Shown one piece after another: positions 35,101 through 44,825 of a stretch of DNA of 64,000 bases. The stretch spans positions 44,082,019 through 44,146,018 of the forward strand of contig CM049306.1 of assembly GCA_026874595.1 (NCBI GenBank). The letters run 5' to 3'. This stretch comes from Sipunculus nudus. Taxonomy: Eukaryota > Annelida > Sipuncula > Golfingiida > Sipunculidae. How positions within the stretch are numbered: the first letter of the stretch is position 1; each line of letters starts with the position of its first letter. Position numbers and translations under genes: made by a program. A model generated the notes under the pieces. It was not told the DNA's origin, did no database searches, and saw only the letters and a program-made list of their open reading frames with translations.

Positions 35101-37991
35101 AAAAGTAACACAAACCCACCTTTTTTACGCAGTTTCAAGTTAAAATATTCTGACAAGGCATACAATTCCTAAGCATTTAAACCTTTTAACCTTCCAAGCG
35201 TATTATACCTTTCAACCTTCCGAAGTGTATATTTAAAGAGTATTGTAAATATGTGGCTTTGGCTATGAGAAATTAATTACGATTCTAGTGAAATAGAATT
35301 TTTAGAATTAGCATTTAGAATTACCATTTTATGTTTATTATTTATCGTGTCGATTAATAAACGTATTCAATAATACAATTAACTGAAATAAGTTTCAGTG
35401 TACATTTTAGTCTTCAGCACTACCATCTGTAGTCCTTTTTACTTTCATACAATTAAGGAGTGTAAAGGAATTTGTATTTTGAATGGTTACCGGGCATTTT
35501 AGAACAGGGCGTAAATTGCTTCCATAAAAACATTCAGGTACATGTGTCCAAGTGTTGCGGAAACAGGGTTTACCATGAACATATGCTAAAGAGGGCACAA
35601 GTTTCTTTAAAAGCTTTTCGCGAGGTTACCCTACAGACCAAGGTTCGCCATAGTTATTTGGACTTCCAGATGGGGTGTGTGTGCGCGTGTTTGTGTGCGT
35701 GTGTGCGTGGGGGGGGGGGGGGGGGGGGCGCTTCTTGCGTTTCCCTTATGCGACGGGAATTTACCGCTTATAAAATTTCACACATATTCTATAAATCTTT
35801 TACCTCCTTCCTTGCACCTCACGAAAGATTCGTTGAACACCGTGTGAAATCTGTTGTCAAGGTCGCAGTTTCTACCAAAGGGATCAGACTTTATGCACCT
35901 TTTAACATCTGCCTCAGTCCTGCAAAATGCAATATCAAATTAAAAGCACGAATGCATCGCAAAACGTTGAAAACCCATTGTCAAAAACTGAAATTTTTGA
36001 AAAAAAATAGAATTCTTAAGTAAAAAAGTTTAAAGATCTTTAAAGTATATTTTTTACAGAGGATAAGGCGAGTTGGGGGGGGGGGGGAGATAGATTGCTA
36101 CTGATGTGGCATCAGGCATTCAAGACTTGTGTGACCAGGCCGCAAGTTTAAGGACTGATCAAGCTAAACAGACATTAATCAACACTGAAAATTCTTGCAA
36201 AGCAATTCTCGGGCCACTAGTCAGGAAATAACGCATTTAATATAACACATTTAATATTACAAGTTCCAAATCCCGTAGAATAACGTTAAATCCCGCACAA
36301 TACAATTTAAGAGGCAAGACTTCACAATCCCGCCATTTGAACCGTTTGCAAATTTGATCTATGTTTAACCAAGTATTTTCAGAAGCCTTTCATAAGCATT
36401 TTTTAAAACATTTTGCCATGGCAACGAGGATATTGCGATTAAAAGTGCGCCTTATTACTCTTCAATCAGAAATGACAAGAAAACTCGTGTCAGGCTCTGC
36501 GTGTCAGAGCTCTAATACAAAATATAAACCTTATGCTCTAATCGTTAAGCCTTATGCTCAAAAACAGTTATTTCCAAGGCCTCAAAATAACCGTTATAAA
36601 GTAGGTAAAAAAAAAGGCGTCTAGATAAAGTAAATTTCGAAATAAATTTCGAGGCAAGAAAAAACTGGGAGGAAAGGTAGGATTATTCGGAGTAGGGGGG
36701 GGGGGGGGGGTGATGGGTGGATGGGTTTTATTTATAGGATTATCCGGGGGGGGGGGGGTGGATAGATTCATAAATAAGAGTTCGAAAAATAGGACTTTGA
36801 ACGACGACACTGTTTTCATGATTATTTCCATGCTTAGCTACATTATTTTTGGCTTCAGGATCAGGGGCGGATCCAGGATTTAGGAAAAGGGGGGGGGGTC
36901 CAACCCAGGAGGATAAATTAAAACCCTAAGAAAAGGTCCTCAGGTCTGAAAAAGGGGGTCCAGGCGGCAAAATTTTGTCTGAAGCCCTTAAAAAACGTGG
37001 TTTCTGATTAAAAAAAAAAAGGGGGGTGGGGGGTCCTGACCCCCTGGACCACCCCCCCCCCCGATTCGCTTCTGGAGGATCATTTTCTTTTTTTCCATGC
37101 TAGGTTACATATTTCCATGCGCTTATGTCAAAGACCGGAAGGACAACCACAATTTCGGCCGGCCGTGACAGAGCTTGTAAAGCTGACATACTTAGACTTC
37201 CAAATTCTTACGTACAGCGACGACAGATCTACATTTCAAATTCTAACATACAGCGTCGACAGATCTACATTTAGAAATGTACTTTATGATATTACCTCTT
37301 CACGTTCTAAATTTAATATAGCTAAAGACTAAATTTAGTATCACTAAAGATTAAAATTGAATTTACATCTTCCTCATACGAAGTGCAATAATAAGCAGAC
37401 TGTACAGATTTATTGTACCGAGGTACTTACGTGCACAGCTCTGGCTTAAGAACACATTTTCGGATGACATTTGTACACTCATAGTCTGACAAGACCAGAT
37501 TGAATATGGTGGTTATTTTATCCCGTGTCAAGCCGACACCAAAATTCTGGGCATCTGAAACAAAGATATTTTATCAAGTAGGGTTGGGAATTTTCAACGA
37601 GATTTTATAAAATCATGCGGATTTCTCTATCATTGCTATGGACCCTCAAAAGTCAAGGTGACGTGAAACTTAATTGAAAGTAACCCTGCAAGGTTGCACG
37701 GCAAATACATAGTTATAAATATCTTCCATAACAGGGTATAACGATGTCTTGAGATTTTTCAAATACCCTCAAACTTTACCCAAATGTTAAAAATAAAGCA
37801 AACCAAGTTATTTTAATTCCTGCAACTACAAACCGTACTATCTTATGAAAGTGAGAAAAGATGTGACAATAACATCAATTATCAGTTTTACTTTTGATAC
37901 CCTTTCCTCGAAATCTTTCCGATACTCTAAAGCCTCACCTGCTACAGCGCAAATGCAGACCACTGCCACTGTCCACCACGAAAGTTCCATT
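26207..37991 (-). CDS. Gene A: secreted seven-module cysteine-rich protein with three chitin-binding domains
   Basis: Seventeen coding exons were placed by splice sites and by comparison with gene B. Their coding lengths sum to 2508 bases, an uninterrupted 835-codon frame. Residues 1-17 are a signal peptide (MELSWWTVAVVCICAVA). Residues 18-594 are seven modules with spacing C-x6-C-x6..9-C-x8..9-C-x4..9-C-x16..17-C. Residues 595-631 are a linker. Residues 637-684, 695-745 and 755-805 are peritrophin-A/CBM14 domains. A 30-residue tail ends CCI. CBM14 domains bind chitin in peritrophic membranes, cuticle and mollusc shell matrix. The six-Cys module is not a family I recognise; its second half is helix-like with a Tyr/Phe-Trp-Pro core. 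The likely role is an extracellular chitin-associated structural or protective protein. Other possibilities are a mucosal or immune chitin-binding protein. The paralogue lies 10 kb upstream in the same orientation. Confidence 0.92.
27159..27269 (-). CDS. Gene A exon 16: linker
   Basis: 111 bp, phase 1 on both sides, no cysteine. It encodes QMLIIIDGTVQTLPGIVPRP, then SPDAGIYQESTKYPIVP. It is shorter and less Pro-rich than the gene B linker. Confidence 0.85.
27638..27747 (-). CDS. Gene A exon 15: module 7, second half
   Basis: It encodes NINSLTSCMNEVKTCPTLTR, FWP and WKRMC. CMNEVKTCPTLT is identical in gene B. Donor GTGAGT. Confidence 0.9.
28183..28300 (-). CDS. Gene A exon 14: module 7, first half
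   Basis: It encodes VVVKGENLVTDLLNAAMID, then MKCVVGVSKCFNMGNMAFTC. 118 bp, phase 1 in and 2 out, donor GTATAA. Confidence 0.9.
28736..28845 (-). CDS. Gene A exon 13: module 6, second half
   Basis: It encodes SNAQEVFHCVAQTDGCSGLI, NYW and LRISC. The donor GTCTGT is unusual at +3; the gene B donor here (GTCGGT) shares the C. Confidence 0.88.
29136..29292 (-). CDS. Gene A exon 12: module 6, first half
   Basis: It encodes VGKIVVWKYKASQTEVHT, then NQVCLKNVKKCIEGRTVIDI and Cys 3. 157 bp, with the longest N-terminal lead among the modules except module 4. Donor GTAAGG. Confidence 0.9.
29640..30200. repeat. Interspersed repeat copy in gene A intron
   Basis: Shared landmarks with 24540, 38280 and 50190 are the GACGCTCAGCT-like start, CATCCAGCT, GGTCACC/AGTGACCT, CTTGGATGTACAGTTAGA and GTACCCTGTTAACGGACG. 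It ends with a run of GAC/GGAC tetranucleotides. A poly-C tract is at 29702-29718. It is non-coding. Confidence 0.7.
30369..30481 (-). CDS. Gene A exon 11: module 5, second half
   Basis: It encodes RTRWMVKECIGSMTSCPTIS and ends LLREFCC. The C3-C4 gap is nine rather than eight, and the Trp of the usual YW core is absent. Donor GTAAGA. Confidence 0.9.
30973..31090 (-). CDS. Gene A exon 10: module 5, first half
   Basis: It encodes VGYVGKTLIEHFG, then APVCLDQLKRCFNYENVDKG and Cys 3. 118 bp, phase 1 in and 2 out, donor GTGAGT. Confidence 0.9.
31442..31551 (-). CDS. Gene A exon 9: module 4, second half
   Basis: It encodes HAADMTYCIAQARGCRSLLQ, the core YWP, and MEDYC. 110 bp, phase 2 in and 1 out, donor GTACAT. 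Confidence 0.9.
31552..32505. mobile_element. MITE with GGGGCGTAGCCAG ends in gene A intron
   Basis: Within this intron, 32003-32479 begins CAGGGGCGTAGCCAGGATTG and ends in the complement (GGCTACGCCCATG). It encloses an (AT)n tract at about 32070-32102 and a TAA-rich stretch. A TSD is not clear. The rest of the intron has no feature beyond a poly-A run at 31907. Confidence 0.6.
32506..32695 (-). CDS. Gene A exon 8: module 4, first half, extended
   Basis: At 190 bp it is longer than the other first halves. It starts NYFLIGKKWELAVRPTDVPG and carries LDEILQLEKGNSVC then LMTC and KC (Cys 1-3). The matching gene B exon carries an extra Pro/Thr-rich insert. Confidence 0.9.
33114..33217 (-). CDS. 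Gene A exon 7: module 3, second half
   Basis: It encodes KLNDLVGCLQKPCEEIKRHI and ends TLFKVC. The C4-C5 gap is only four residues, shared with gene B. It is one of the exons best conserved in DNA between the paralogues (about 90% by eye). Confidence 0.9.
33699..33813 (-). CDS. Gene A exon 6: module 3, first half
   Basis: It encodes VKIVGKELVQIM, then LQCASAVHACLDVNNPLATC. 115 bp, phase 1 in and 2 out, donor GTAAGG. Confidence 0.9.
34228..34337 (-). CDS. Gene A exon 5: module 2, second half
   Basis: It encodes SKPEDFVKCIEASQECQYL and TQYWPIIHDAFLKTC, Cys 4-6 with the core YWP. 110 bp, phase 2 in and 1 out, donor GTAACC. Confidence 0.9.
34796..34931 (-). CDS. Gene A exon 4: module 2, first half
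   Basis: The acceptor CTGTACCAG was chosen over a second AG 18 bases on, to keep the full segment (VDVPLPVVLG). It ends LTKENHVCIEKIQQCHQ and TYC, Cys 1-3. Phase 1 in and 2 out. Confidence 0.88.
35804..35919 (-). CDS. Gene A exon 3: module 1, second half
   Basis: Acceptor ATTTTGCAG, donor GTAAAA, phase 2 in and 1 out. It encodes VKRCIKSDPFGRNCDLD, a possible N-glycosylation site NES, and closes with SFVRC. The C4-C5 gap of nine residues is shared with gene B module 1. Confidence 0.9.
35920..37430. other. Gene A intron 2, repeat-rich
   Basis: The intron holds poly-G runs near 36075 and 36697 and a MITE at 36862-37074. A local direct duplication lies at 37199-37270 (AGATCTACATTT twice). No extra exon is seen. 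Confidence 0.6.
36862..37074. mobile_element. MITE, GCGGATCC family, in gene A intron 2
   Basis: It starts CAGGGGCGGATCCAGGATTT with poly-G and ends ..CCGATTCGCTTCTG. AGGATCA occurs at both edges, overlapping the tips. It shares internal motifs (gtccaacccaggaggataaat, ggtctgaa) with the elements at 18873, 43683 and 45068. Confidence 0.75.
37431..37554 (-). CDS. Gene A exon 2: module 1, first half
   Basis: Acceptor TTTGTTTCAG, donor GTAAGT, phase 1 in and 2 out. It begins DAQNFGVG and ends SDYECTNVIRKCVLKPELC, giving Cys 1-3 of module 1. Confidence 0.9.
37939..37991 (-). CDS. Gene A exon 1: signal peptide
   Basis: ATG at 37990-37988 directly follows CATTCCAG|A, which resembles an acceptor and is shared with gene B (CATTCTAG|A). 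It encodes a Trp-Trp then Val/Cys/Ala-rich hydrophobic core and ends in phase 1 at GTGAGG. Whether a non-coding exon precedes it or transcription starts just upstream is unresolved. Confidence 0.85.
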
Positions 37992-38074
37992 CTGGAATGA
38001 GAAAAAATTGTTGAGCAACATTTAACAATGATGGAAGACTTCACAGAGCGCTCAAATCGGGCGTTCTTCATAGG

Positions 38075-38083
38075 CCTTAAATA
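38075..38083 (-). promoter_or_regulatory. Possible TATA box of gene A
   Basis: TATTTAAGG on the minus strand lies about 85 bases before the gene A start codon. It would fit if the 5' UTR is contiguous with exon 1. The acceptor-like sequence beside the ATG argues for an upstream exon instead. Confidence 0.2.
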
Positions 38084-38279
38084 GTATACAGCGACCTTAC
38101 TTAGGGTTTCAAGATTATCTGCAGGAACGTCTTTATCTTAATCAGAAGATTCTTGGTCTTAAATTATGTAAATTACCTTACAGGTTGCTGAAATATTTCT
38201 TCACATATCTTGCAGAATAAAGTTATTTTAGATGCTCTGGAGACTTACATGACCTCTCTTTTCTCGATAAGTTAGGGTT

Positions 38280-38460
38280 TAGGTGAGCAGTTAGCAGAAA
38301 AGAGGTCACCATGACCTAATATAGGTATCGAACAAGGTTTGCATATACTACTTCCGTTGACGTAGCAAACCTCCATGGATGTAGGCGATCTGGTACGATT
38401 CGTACCCTGTGCCGGACTGCCTCATTTGAAGAAATGCAGGTGGGCCCTACCAGTTTTGTG
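38280..38460. repeat. Interspersed repeat fragment upstream of gene A
   Basis: It shares GGTCACCATGACCTAAT, CTCCATGGATGTAG and GTACGATTCGTACCCTGT with the family at 24540, 29640 and 50190. Confidence 0.55.
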
Positions 38461-38499
38461 CCCTACCAGTTTTTACGAAATTAAACACTTCATGATCAA

Positions 38500-40302
38500 T
38501 ACTCATGGAAAGAATCATGGCAATCAAATGCATTTGTAATTGACATACTGGAGCTTTTTTTTTTTATCAAATTATCAAAAGGTTACCGTTAACCACAAGA
38601 GGGATGTATCCAGATAATTTAAGAATAACAAAACAGTATCTGCGTCTGGATAATTTTTTTTTGTACGGCGGAAAAAGGTACACGCCTTTTTAAAAACACC
38701 ACGACATGGTTACACCAAACGAAAAGATACAACAGCTCTTTCTCACCTCACTGACAGCCCGTACCGTCCACGTCTCCCCGAACCTCTGCTGTCCCCTCCC
38801 ACGTGCGCCCTCCTTTTTAAGGGGGCAAGGACCCCGGAAAACCTGTAGCAACAAATTGGTTCTTTGTGAGGGCACACAATGAAACTTTTCAAGTCTATTG
38901 AAAAGTGATGAATTGGGTGTGTCCGAGGTGAAAGCCTTAAACTGCTAAAGGATTAAGTTGACTTTTCTGGGTGGCTTGGACACGAAGGTCACCTCCTTTT
39001 TTAAGCACAAAAGATCACTGTGAGTGAATATAGGAAGGAGCGGGAATTAGGCAACTGCACTGATTAACCTCTTTAGGAACAATGCCGGGAACACGTGCAA
39101 GCGTTCGGGGTGTCATTGCATTAGTATTGCGTTCATATCTCAGTGTGTATGTGCCTGCATTATATCTATTTGGGATTTATTGCGTAAGTACTACACGCAT
39201 GTTATGTTCCGATACTATATCAAATGTATCAGTTGAAGGAGTTTTTTTAAACAAATTCTTGTTAATGACCAAAGGCGGCTCAAGTAAGCGGCTTTTAATT
39301 CTATAATACATTTGTGTGTGTGAGTGCATGTGTTAATTAAAACAGATAAATGCACACGGGAGCACGATGTAGGACAGCGCCGGCGAAGAAGTCCTTGAGT
39401 TTATGTCCCACGCGAACGTTGAACAATAGCATTTTTGTAGCGCGTTGAAATAATGTATGGTCAAAGATTAACTGGTCCATTCCCATAAAGTCCCACATCA
39501 TGCTGAAAATTTGAAATGATAAGTAACAACATATCTTTACACGAAAGTATAGCTTTTCATTCACAACACTTGACGGTATACATTTTACAAATCGTTACTC
39601 ACTTTCAGATGTTACTCATGTCAGATAGTCATGGCAAAGGTACCATCGGAGGAACAAATATCAACGAAACAATCGTTTGTAAAAATAAATTAATCATGGT
39701 TAAAACGGCAACTATACCACCCATAAAACTGCAAAAATACCACCCAAATAATGCCAAAATAAAACAAGTAAATATCTTCAGAAAGCTGTTTTTTAATGAT
39801 TTTAATAATTTTTACCTTTTAGCATATGTGCACAAATTTGATAAGAAAAAATGTCAACCTTTAATTCAAACGGATATGATTACTGAGGGGGTTTTATGAG
39901 CCCTTGTTTTTCTCTCTATGTCTGAAACAAGAAAGCTTTGGTCATTTAAGTCTGTAAAAATACTCAAGTCGCCATGGTAACGATATCTAAGACCTTTATT
40001 AAAAAAAAACCAAATAATTCATTAGTAAATTTTAAACCTAGATATTAATCATGCTTCATTAAACACCAATATTTCTAAAATGCAGCCATTTATCACTGGA
40101 AAGCAGGTGGAGCTAAGTGTCAACAGTTTCGGCATATGTATTACTGATAGTTTGGTATCATTGTATCTCTAAACTGATAGTCAACTAGAATACGGGTAGT
40201 CGACAAGCGACTACGAGTATCCGCCGAAATCAGAGTGGAACGGGTGAAGTGAGGCATGGATTGAGTGGCAAGGGAAAATAGAGTGAGGTGTGTTGCATAT
40301 TA
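38500..40302. other. Intergenic region, no supported gene
   Basis: Minus-strand 39505-39350 begins after an acceptor-like TTTCAAATTTTCAG and is open for about 50 codons, but I recognise no family and find no partner exon. The plus-strand frame at 39516-39899 is AT-rich low complexity. 38745-38880 is GC-rich with a possible donor CAGTGAG|GTGAGA and might be a non-coding exon of gene A. Confidence 0.3.
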
Positions 40303-41280
40303 GCATGGATGTCTGCAGCCAAAATGTATATGTAGGTTGCGCCACCTACCACAAATGCAGAAAGCTGTCACATAAATGTAGGTGGCACCACCTGCCAAGA
40401 AAAAATCGAGAAAGCAATCCAAGATGTATAAACACGCAAAATCTTTAGGCAGATAAGTCAAACTACTACAGAGATATGAGTGATTTTAGCCCACGGCAGA
40501 CAAACAGACAGACGCTGTGCAAAAATGGTTACAGGTGACCCCTCCAGTTTTGTGTATGATAAAGAGCTATGTGATATCTATACACATGCAAAATGTTGAC
40601 CTTATCGGTCAATCGGTTCCCGAGATATGAGCTTGGATGTCTGCACCGTAAACGTGAATGTAGGTGGCGCCACCTGTCATAAAATCCAGAAAGCTGTCCA
40701 GGATGTATAAACCTGCAAAATTTTAGGTAGTTATGTCAAACCACTACAGACATATGAGTAATTTTATCCTACAGCTGACAAACAGACGGACGCTGTGCAA
40801 AAATGGTTGCAGGAGGCGCCACCATTTTTAGTGTATGTTATAAAGGTATCCAAGGGCTACATTTGTATAAAATGTTTAGCCTGATTGGTCAAACGGTTCA
40901 CGAGATATGAGCTTGGATGTCTGCAGCGTAAACGTGAATGTAGGTGGCGCCACCTGTCACAAAATCGAGAAAACTATCCAGGATGTATACGTATGCCGAA
41001 TTTCAGGTGGATAAGTCCAACCAATGCAGAGATATGAGTGATTTTATCCCAAGGCAGATGAACAGATGGACGTAGTTCGATAAATGGTTGCAGGTGGCGC
41101 CACCATTTTTAGTGTATGTTATAAAGCTATCCAAGGGCTACATTTGTGTAAAGTTTTTAGCCTGATCGGTCAAACGGTTCCCGAGAAATGTGGGTTTATG
41201 TGTGGAAACAGACGCACAAATGGACGCAGGGCGCAGAGGAAAGGTCAGAAGTCAAAACAAAATTGGGGCGCAGCAGTTCA
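40303..41280. repeat. Tandem array of about 282-326 bp units with a palindromic core
   Basis: Unit starts (GGATGTCTGCA-CGTAAACGTGAATG) are at about 40303, 40629 and 40911, with a partial unit to 41280. Units carry AGGTGGCGCCACCT, a perfect 14-bp palindrome, at 40662-40675 and 40942-40955, and degraded forms at 40385, 40812 and 41094. Each unit also has GAGATATGAG and GACGCTGTGC. A 41190-41609 frame through the array end is not taken as a gene. Confidence 0.85.
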
Positions 41281-41355
41281 CATGTGACCCGAACATAATC
41301 CCGGGTTTCATAAAATTCCGCCCAGCGGTTACAGAGAAGTTCTCCGGACACCTAC

Positions 41356-41375
41356 GCGGCGGCGGCGGCGGCGGC
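41356..41375. repeat. GGC trinucleotide run
   Basis: Six tandem GGC/GCG triplets occur in an otherwise AT-rich region just after the palindromic array. Confidence 0.8.
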
Positions 41376-41639
41376 GTCCGACTGAAAACATGGTATCCGC
41401 AAAACTCTGTTTTGGCGGATACAATAATAATAGGGTTCAGTAGGGTCGCGCCGCCGCTACAGAGAATCCTTCGGAGCGAGATAACTCAAAAACGAACTCA
41501 AAACCTTTATTGGTGGCTGACCGTAACATTTGGTGATATACACACCAATTCTTTAATATTTCATGAAATGATTGGTCTGAATATCAGGTTGACTGAAGAT
41601 CTTGGATAGCTTTGGCTTGAACGGGAGACTGGTAGCACC

Positions 41640-42660
41640 TGCAGTCTTTATAAAGTTTTTAGCGCCTTTTAAAGTCCCAATCATTGCAAGCTGACAATAA
41701 TGTGAGCAATATAATTGAAAAAAAAAATTACGGACAAATTTCTAACATTGTGTACACATGCATAGATAAGGGGCAACAGAATGAAGATCTTTACATTGAT
41801 CTTCAACGTCAAATCAGCCGACATGCATGATAATTGTGAACATCGTGAAATTAAAATTGATACACAAATTACACAAATGGTTTCTACAAAGTTGAAACCT
41901 GGTGACCTTGATCTATATACTTAAGGTCAAATTCTTCGCATATATATACTATTTTTTGAAGCTCATAACATTTGAAATTCCGCATATTTTCCCCCTTAAT
42001 TTTGATGAAAATTCTTTTCATCAAGATCTCGAAGATGTTTGCCAATTGATAACCTTGATAATAGCTTGAAGGTCAAATCTGTGGAAACATACGACTTTTG
42101 TTTACCCCATCGTTTTTTTAATTTTAAGTACTGTGTATTCTCTCCTTAATTTCGACACATAAATTGTTTTCATACAGACCTCGAACAAGTTTTGCAGATG
42201 GGTGAACTTGACCTTTACGGCAAAAATTCTGTTAACCCTATCACTTATGAAGTAATTAATATTTTCCCCTCACATGTGACAATAATGATTTCAAGAAACT
42301 TGTCTAACAAGTCTGAAAAGTTTTAGCTTGATTTATTGGCCTCATAACTGTTGAGGTACTGCATATTTGTTTCATGTTATCAGGTCCTTTATTATATTTT
42401 TTCAAACATCACTCAGCCCGCACTGGAAGTCTATGAGCCTTTCATGGGGCACTTTCTGACCTGTTAATGTTCTAGTTCTGTCAAGAAATGGTGGATTGAT
42501 TGTTATGAAAATCAGAATGGTGTAAGTTAAAGGATAGTGAAGTCTCAGACTTTAAGGTCACAAGGTCAATGATCAAAGGACCCATTTTCTGAAAAAGCTC
42601 ATTCAAAGTATTCTTACTAATTCAGCTGAGCGTCAAGACCCCTGGGTCCCCAGTTAATCA
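41640..42660. other. Interspersed repeat sequence, no gene
   Basis: Repeating landmarks (CTTGA..TT..AAGGTCAAATTC, TCTCGAAGATGTTTG, TTGATGAAAATTCTTTTCAT) suggest diverged copies of about 150-200 bp. No open frame of interest. Confidence 0.4.
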
Positions 42661-42779
42661 TGTCTCTTTTTTTTCAGCGATATGGCTCTTGCATGAAGCC
42701 CAGCGTACATCTCATACTTTGGTTGGTCCACTTTTGTTCTCAATATTCTCTGAAACCTCATCGCAAATGGCACCTTTCC

Positions 42780-43990
42780 TCATACCTCATTTTAAAGATT
42801 GTTCTCGCAGTGACTCGCCGATATTAGAATAATTCTTTGCCTTCGACAAAGACCGGAATGCCGGCGTCGTCGCCTTCAACGCAGCATTAAAGCTTTTGTG
42901 CATATGAATAACCCCTTGTTGTCTGTGACGGACTTCAGCATGTTGGGCCTGACATTTGACCCACTCACTCACCCACGTGCATATTCTGTAAATGAGAAAA
43001 ACATATGACTCGGTCCGTTGGCATTCATTTCTTATGTAAGCATGCAACGATGGTTAATCCCCAAATTCATCCTGGTAATCAGTCTGCATAGTTTTGAAAT
43101 GGCCACAAGAAGTTTCGCTACACTATCACCTTGCATTACATCTTCAACAATTATGGAAACAGTTGTATCACGTAAACTATGCAAGGAAGCACGTGCATAT
43201 GTTTATGTTTATGTTTATAATTCCGCGTCATGGATATTAAACTGCAAAACAGATCGACAGGTTAATCAATATATAATGGGTTTCAAGGACAAATACCTAT
43301 TGTTATATTTTTCGCATGGATGTTGTCGATGCATACTCTATATTCGCTCAATTTACTTAATTTCTGTAATTAACTCTCCTCAGGTTTCCGGCTTAAAAGC
43401 GTGCTGGGTGAATGAATATAGGCAGGAGGTTTATCCTTCACATTCATAGACAGACCGTCTGTGTGGAGAATGTGACATATAGTCAACAATGACATTACCT
43501 GGCCAATAATCAGGAGAAACGGGTCTCCGTAACGCAGGCCTTCCATCAACATTTTATCAATTGAACTCTTTGTTTCCTTACTTTCAGTGACTTTCCACTT
43601 TAAATACATAATTTCTATTCACCACAAAAACATTATTCGTTGCTTTAAGTGATTCCGATCATAAATACAATATTTAGTCCCTAAAAAACCTACATAAGAG
43701 GACCCAAGGTCCGGAAAAGGGGTCAAATTGGTCTGAAACCCTTTACAAGTTGCGGGGGCTCCCCCCCCCCGTTTCTACGACTAACGAGGTATGCATAATC
43801 CCGTTTCATTATTCAGGAACAGCTTCCTTGCCTTTAAACGTACATTTAATTTATTTTCCCTACATCACTATCCTTTATACGTCTAACAAATATATGTAAC
43901 CAGTCAAAGATCTTCTAAAGTCTGAATGCCCCGACGTCCTATTCCGGTTCGCAAATGTTAACTTCAATCGTTACGTACCCTGTGTTTCAG
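42780..43990. pseudogene. Segmental duplication copy 1 with degraded ORF
   Basis: Minus-strand 43025-42787 resembles 45060-44830 (SYVFL start, CAAATGTCAGGC against CAAATGTTAGGC) but the match moves between frames, so the ORF is broken. Downstream in plus sense, 43683-43785 is a MITE and 43790-43990 resembles 45235-45400. About 620 bp lies between ORF and MITE here and is absent in copy 2. The gene family is not recognised. Confidence 0.5.
43683..43785. mobile_element. MITE fragment, GCGGATCC family
   Basis: Motifs GGTCCGGAAAAGGGG, GGTCTGAAACCCTTTACAAG and a poly-C run match members at 18873 and 45068. It lies in segmental duplication copy 1. Confidence 0.55.
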
Positions 43991-44223
43991 AATCTAATAC
44001 TAATAAAAGGAATTCAGTCCACCTTTGTTCGCGTACGATACTATGCGACACCTCATTTTAAAGGTTTAATCCCGCAGTGTCCTCGTCGATATGAGAATAA
44101 ATAATTTTTAATGTACACATCATTTGAGTGATTGTTTGCATTTTTATGCCCCGGCCGCTTATAGTTTTATCCATGTCCGTCTTTCCGTCTCACCGTTCTT
44201 CCGTCATTCCGATATCAAACAGT

Positions 44224-44660
44224 TGTACGGACTTTTTTTCGCAGTGCCTGCTGATATTGGCCAGATATTTGGTGTGTGGGCAGATAATGACCAGTTACAG
44301 ATTAAGTTAGCGTTTCGTCCCGATTGACCTACTTTTGATCGTATGACGGCTCCTCAGCATAGAAAATTTCAAGAAAATAGAAATTTTCATAATAAATGCA
44401 CATATACAGACTTTTTTTTGCAATGCTTGCAGATATTGACCAGATTTTTTGGTGTTTGGCCGGATCATGACCAGTTTACAAGTCGAATTCGCGTTTTGTT
44501 GCGGTTGACCTACTTTTGATTGTATGAAGGTTCTTGAACATAGAAAATTTCATGAAAAATGCCCGATTTTTGCTGGGTTTGTAGATTATGACCAGTTTCA
44601 GACCAAGTAAGCGTTTCGTCCCGGTTGGCTTACTTATGACGGTATCACGGTTCCTGAATA
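44224..44660. repeat. Tandem repeat of about 185 bp, two and a half copies
   Basis: GACTTTTTTTCGCAGTGCCTG at 44230 recurs as GACTTTTTTTTGCAATGCTTG near 44410. GACCTACTTTTGAT and CATAGAAAATTTCA recur in each copy, and a third partial copy follows at about 44575. Confidence 0.75.
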
Positions 44661-44825
44661 TTTCATGGAATATCTTATCCTCATCATCATCATTGGTCTT
44701 CATTAACTGTACATTGTTATATCATTAAGAGACAATGATAAAATTCTTGGTCCTTCAATATTGCTTCATTTACACCCAACCACTTTAACAAATAATTGTA
44801 ATTTGCACCAGGCGGGGGCATTTGT

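Noticed and set aside
35472-36023. 183-codon plus-strand frame
   Set aside because: It is antisense to gene A exon 3 and includes a poly-G run coding only Gly; no homologue is recognised.
39516-39899. 127-codon plus-strand frame between genes A and B
   Set aside because: AT-rich low-complexity translation (Asn, Lys, Ile), no splice sites or domain.
41190-41609. 139-codon plus-strand frame
   Set aside because: It runs through the end of a satellite-like array and a GGC run, has no domain and no splice context.
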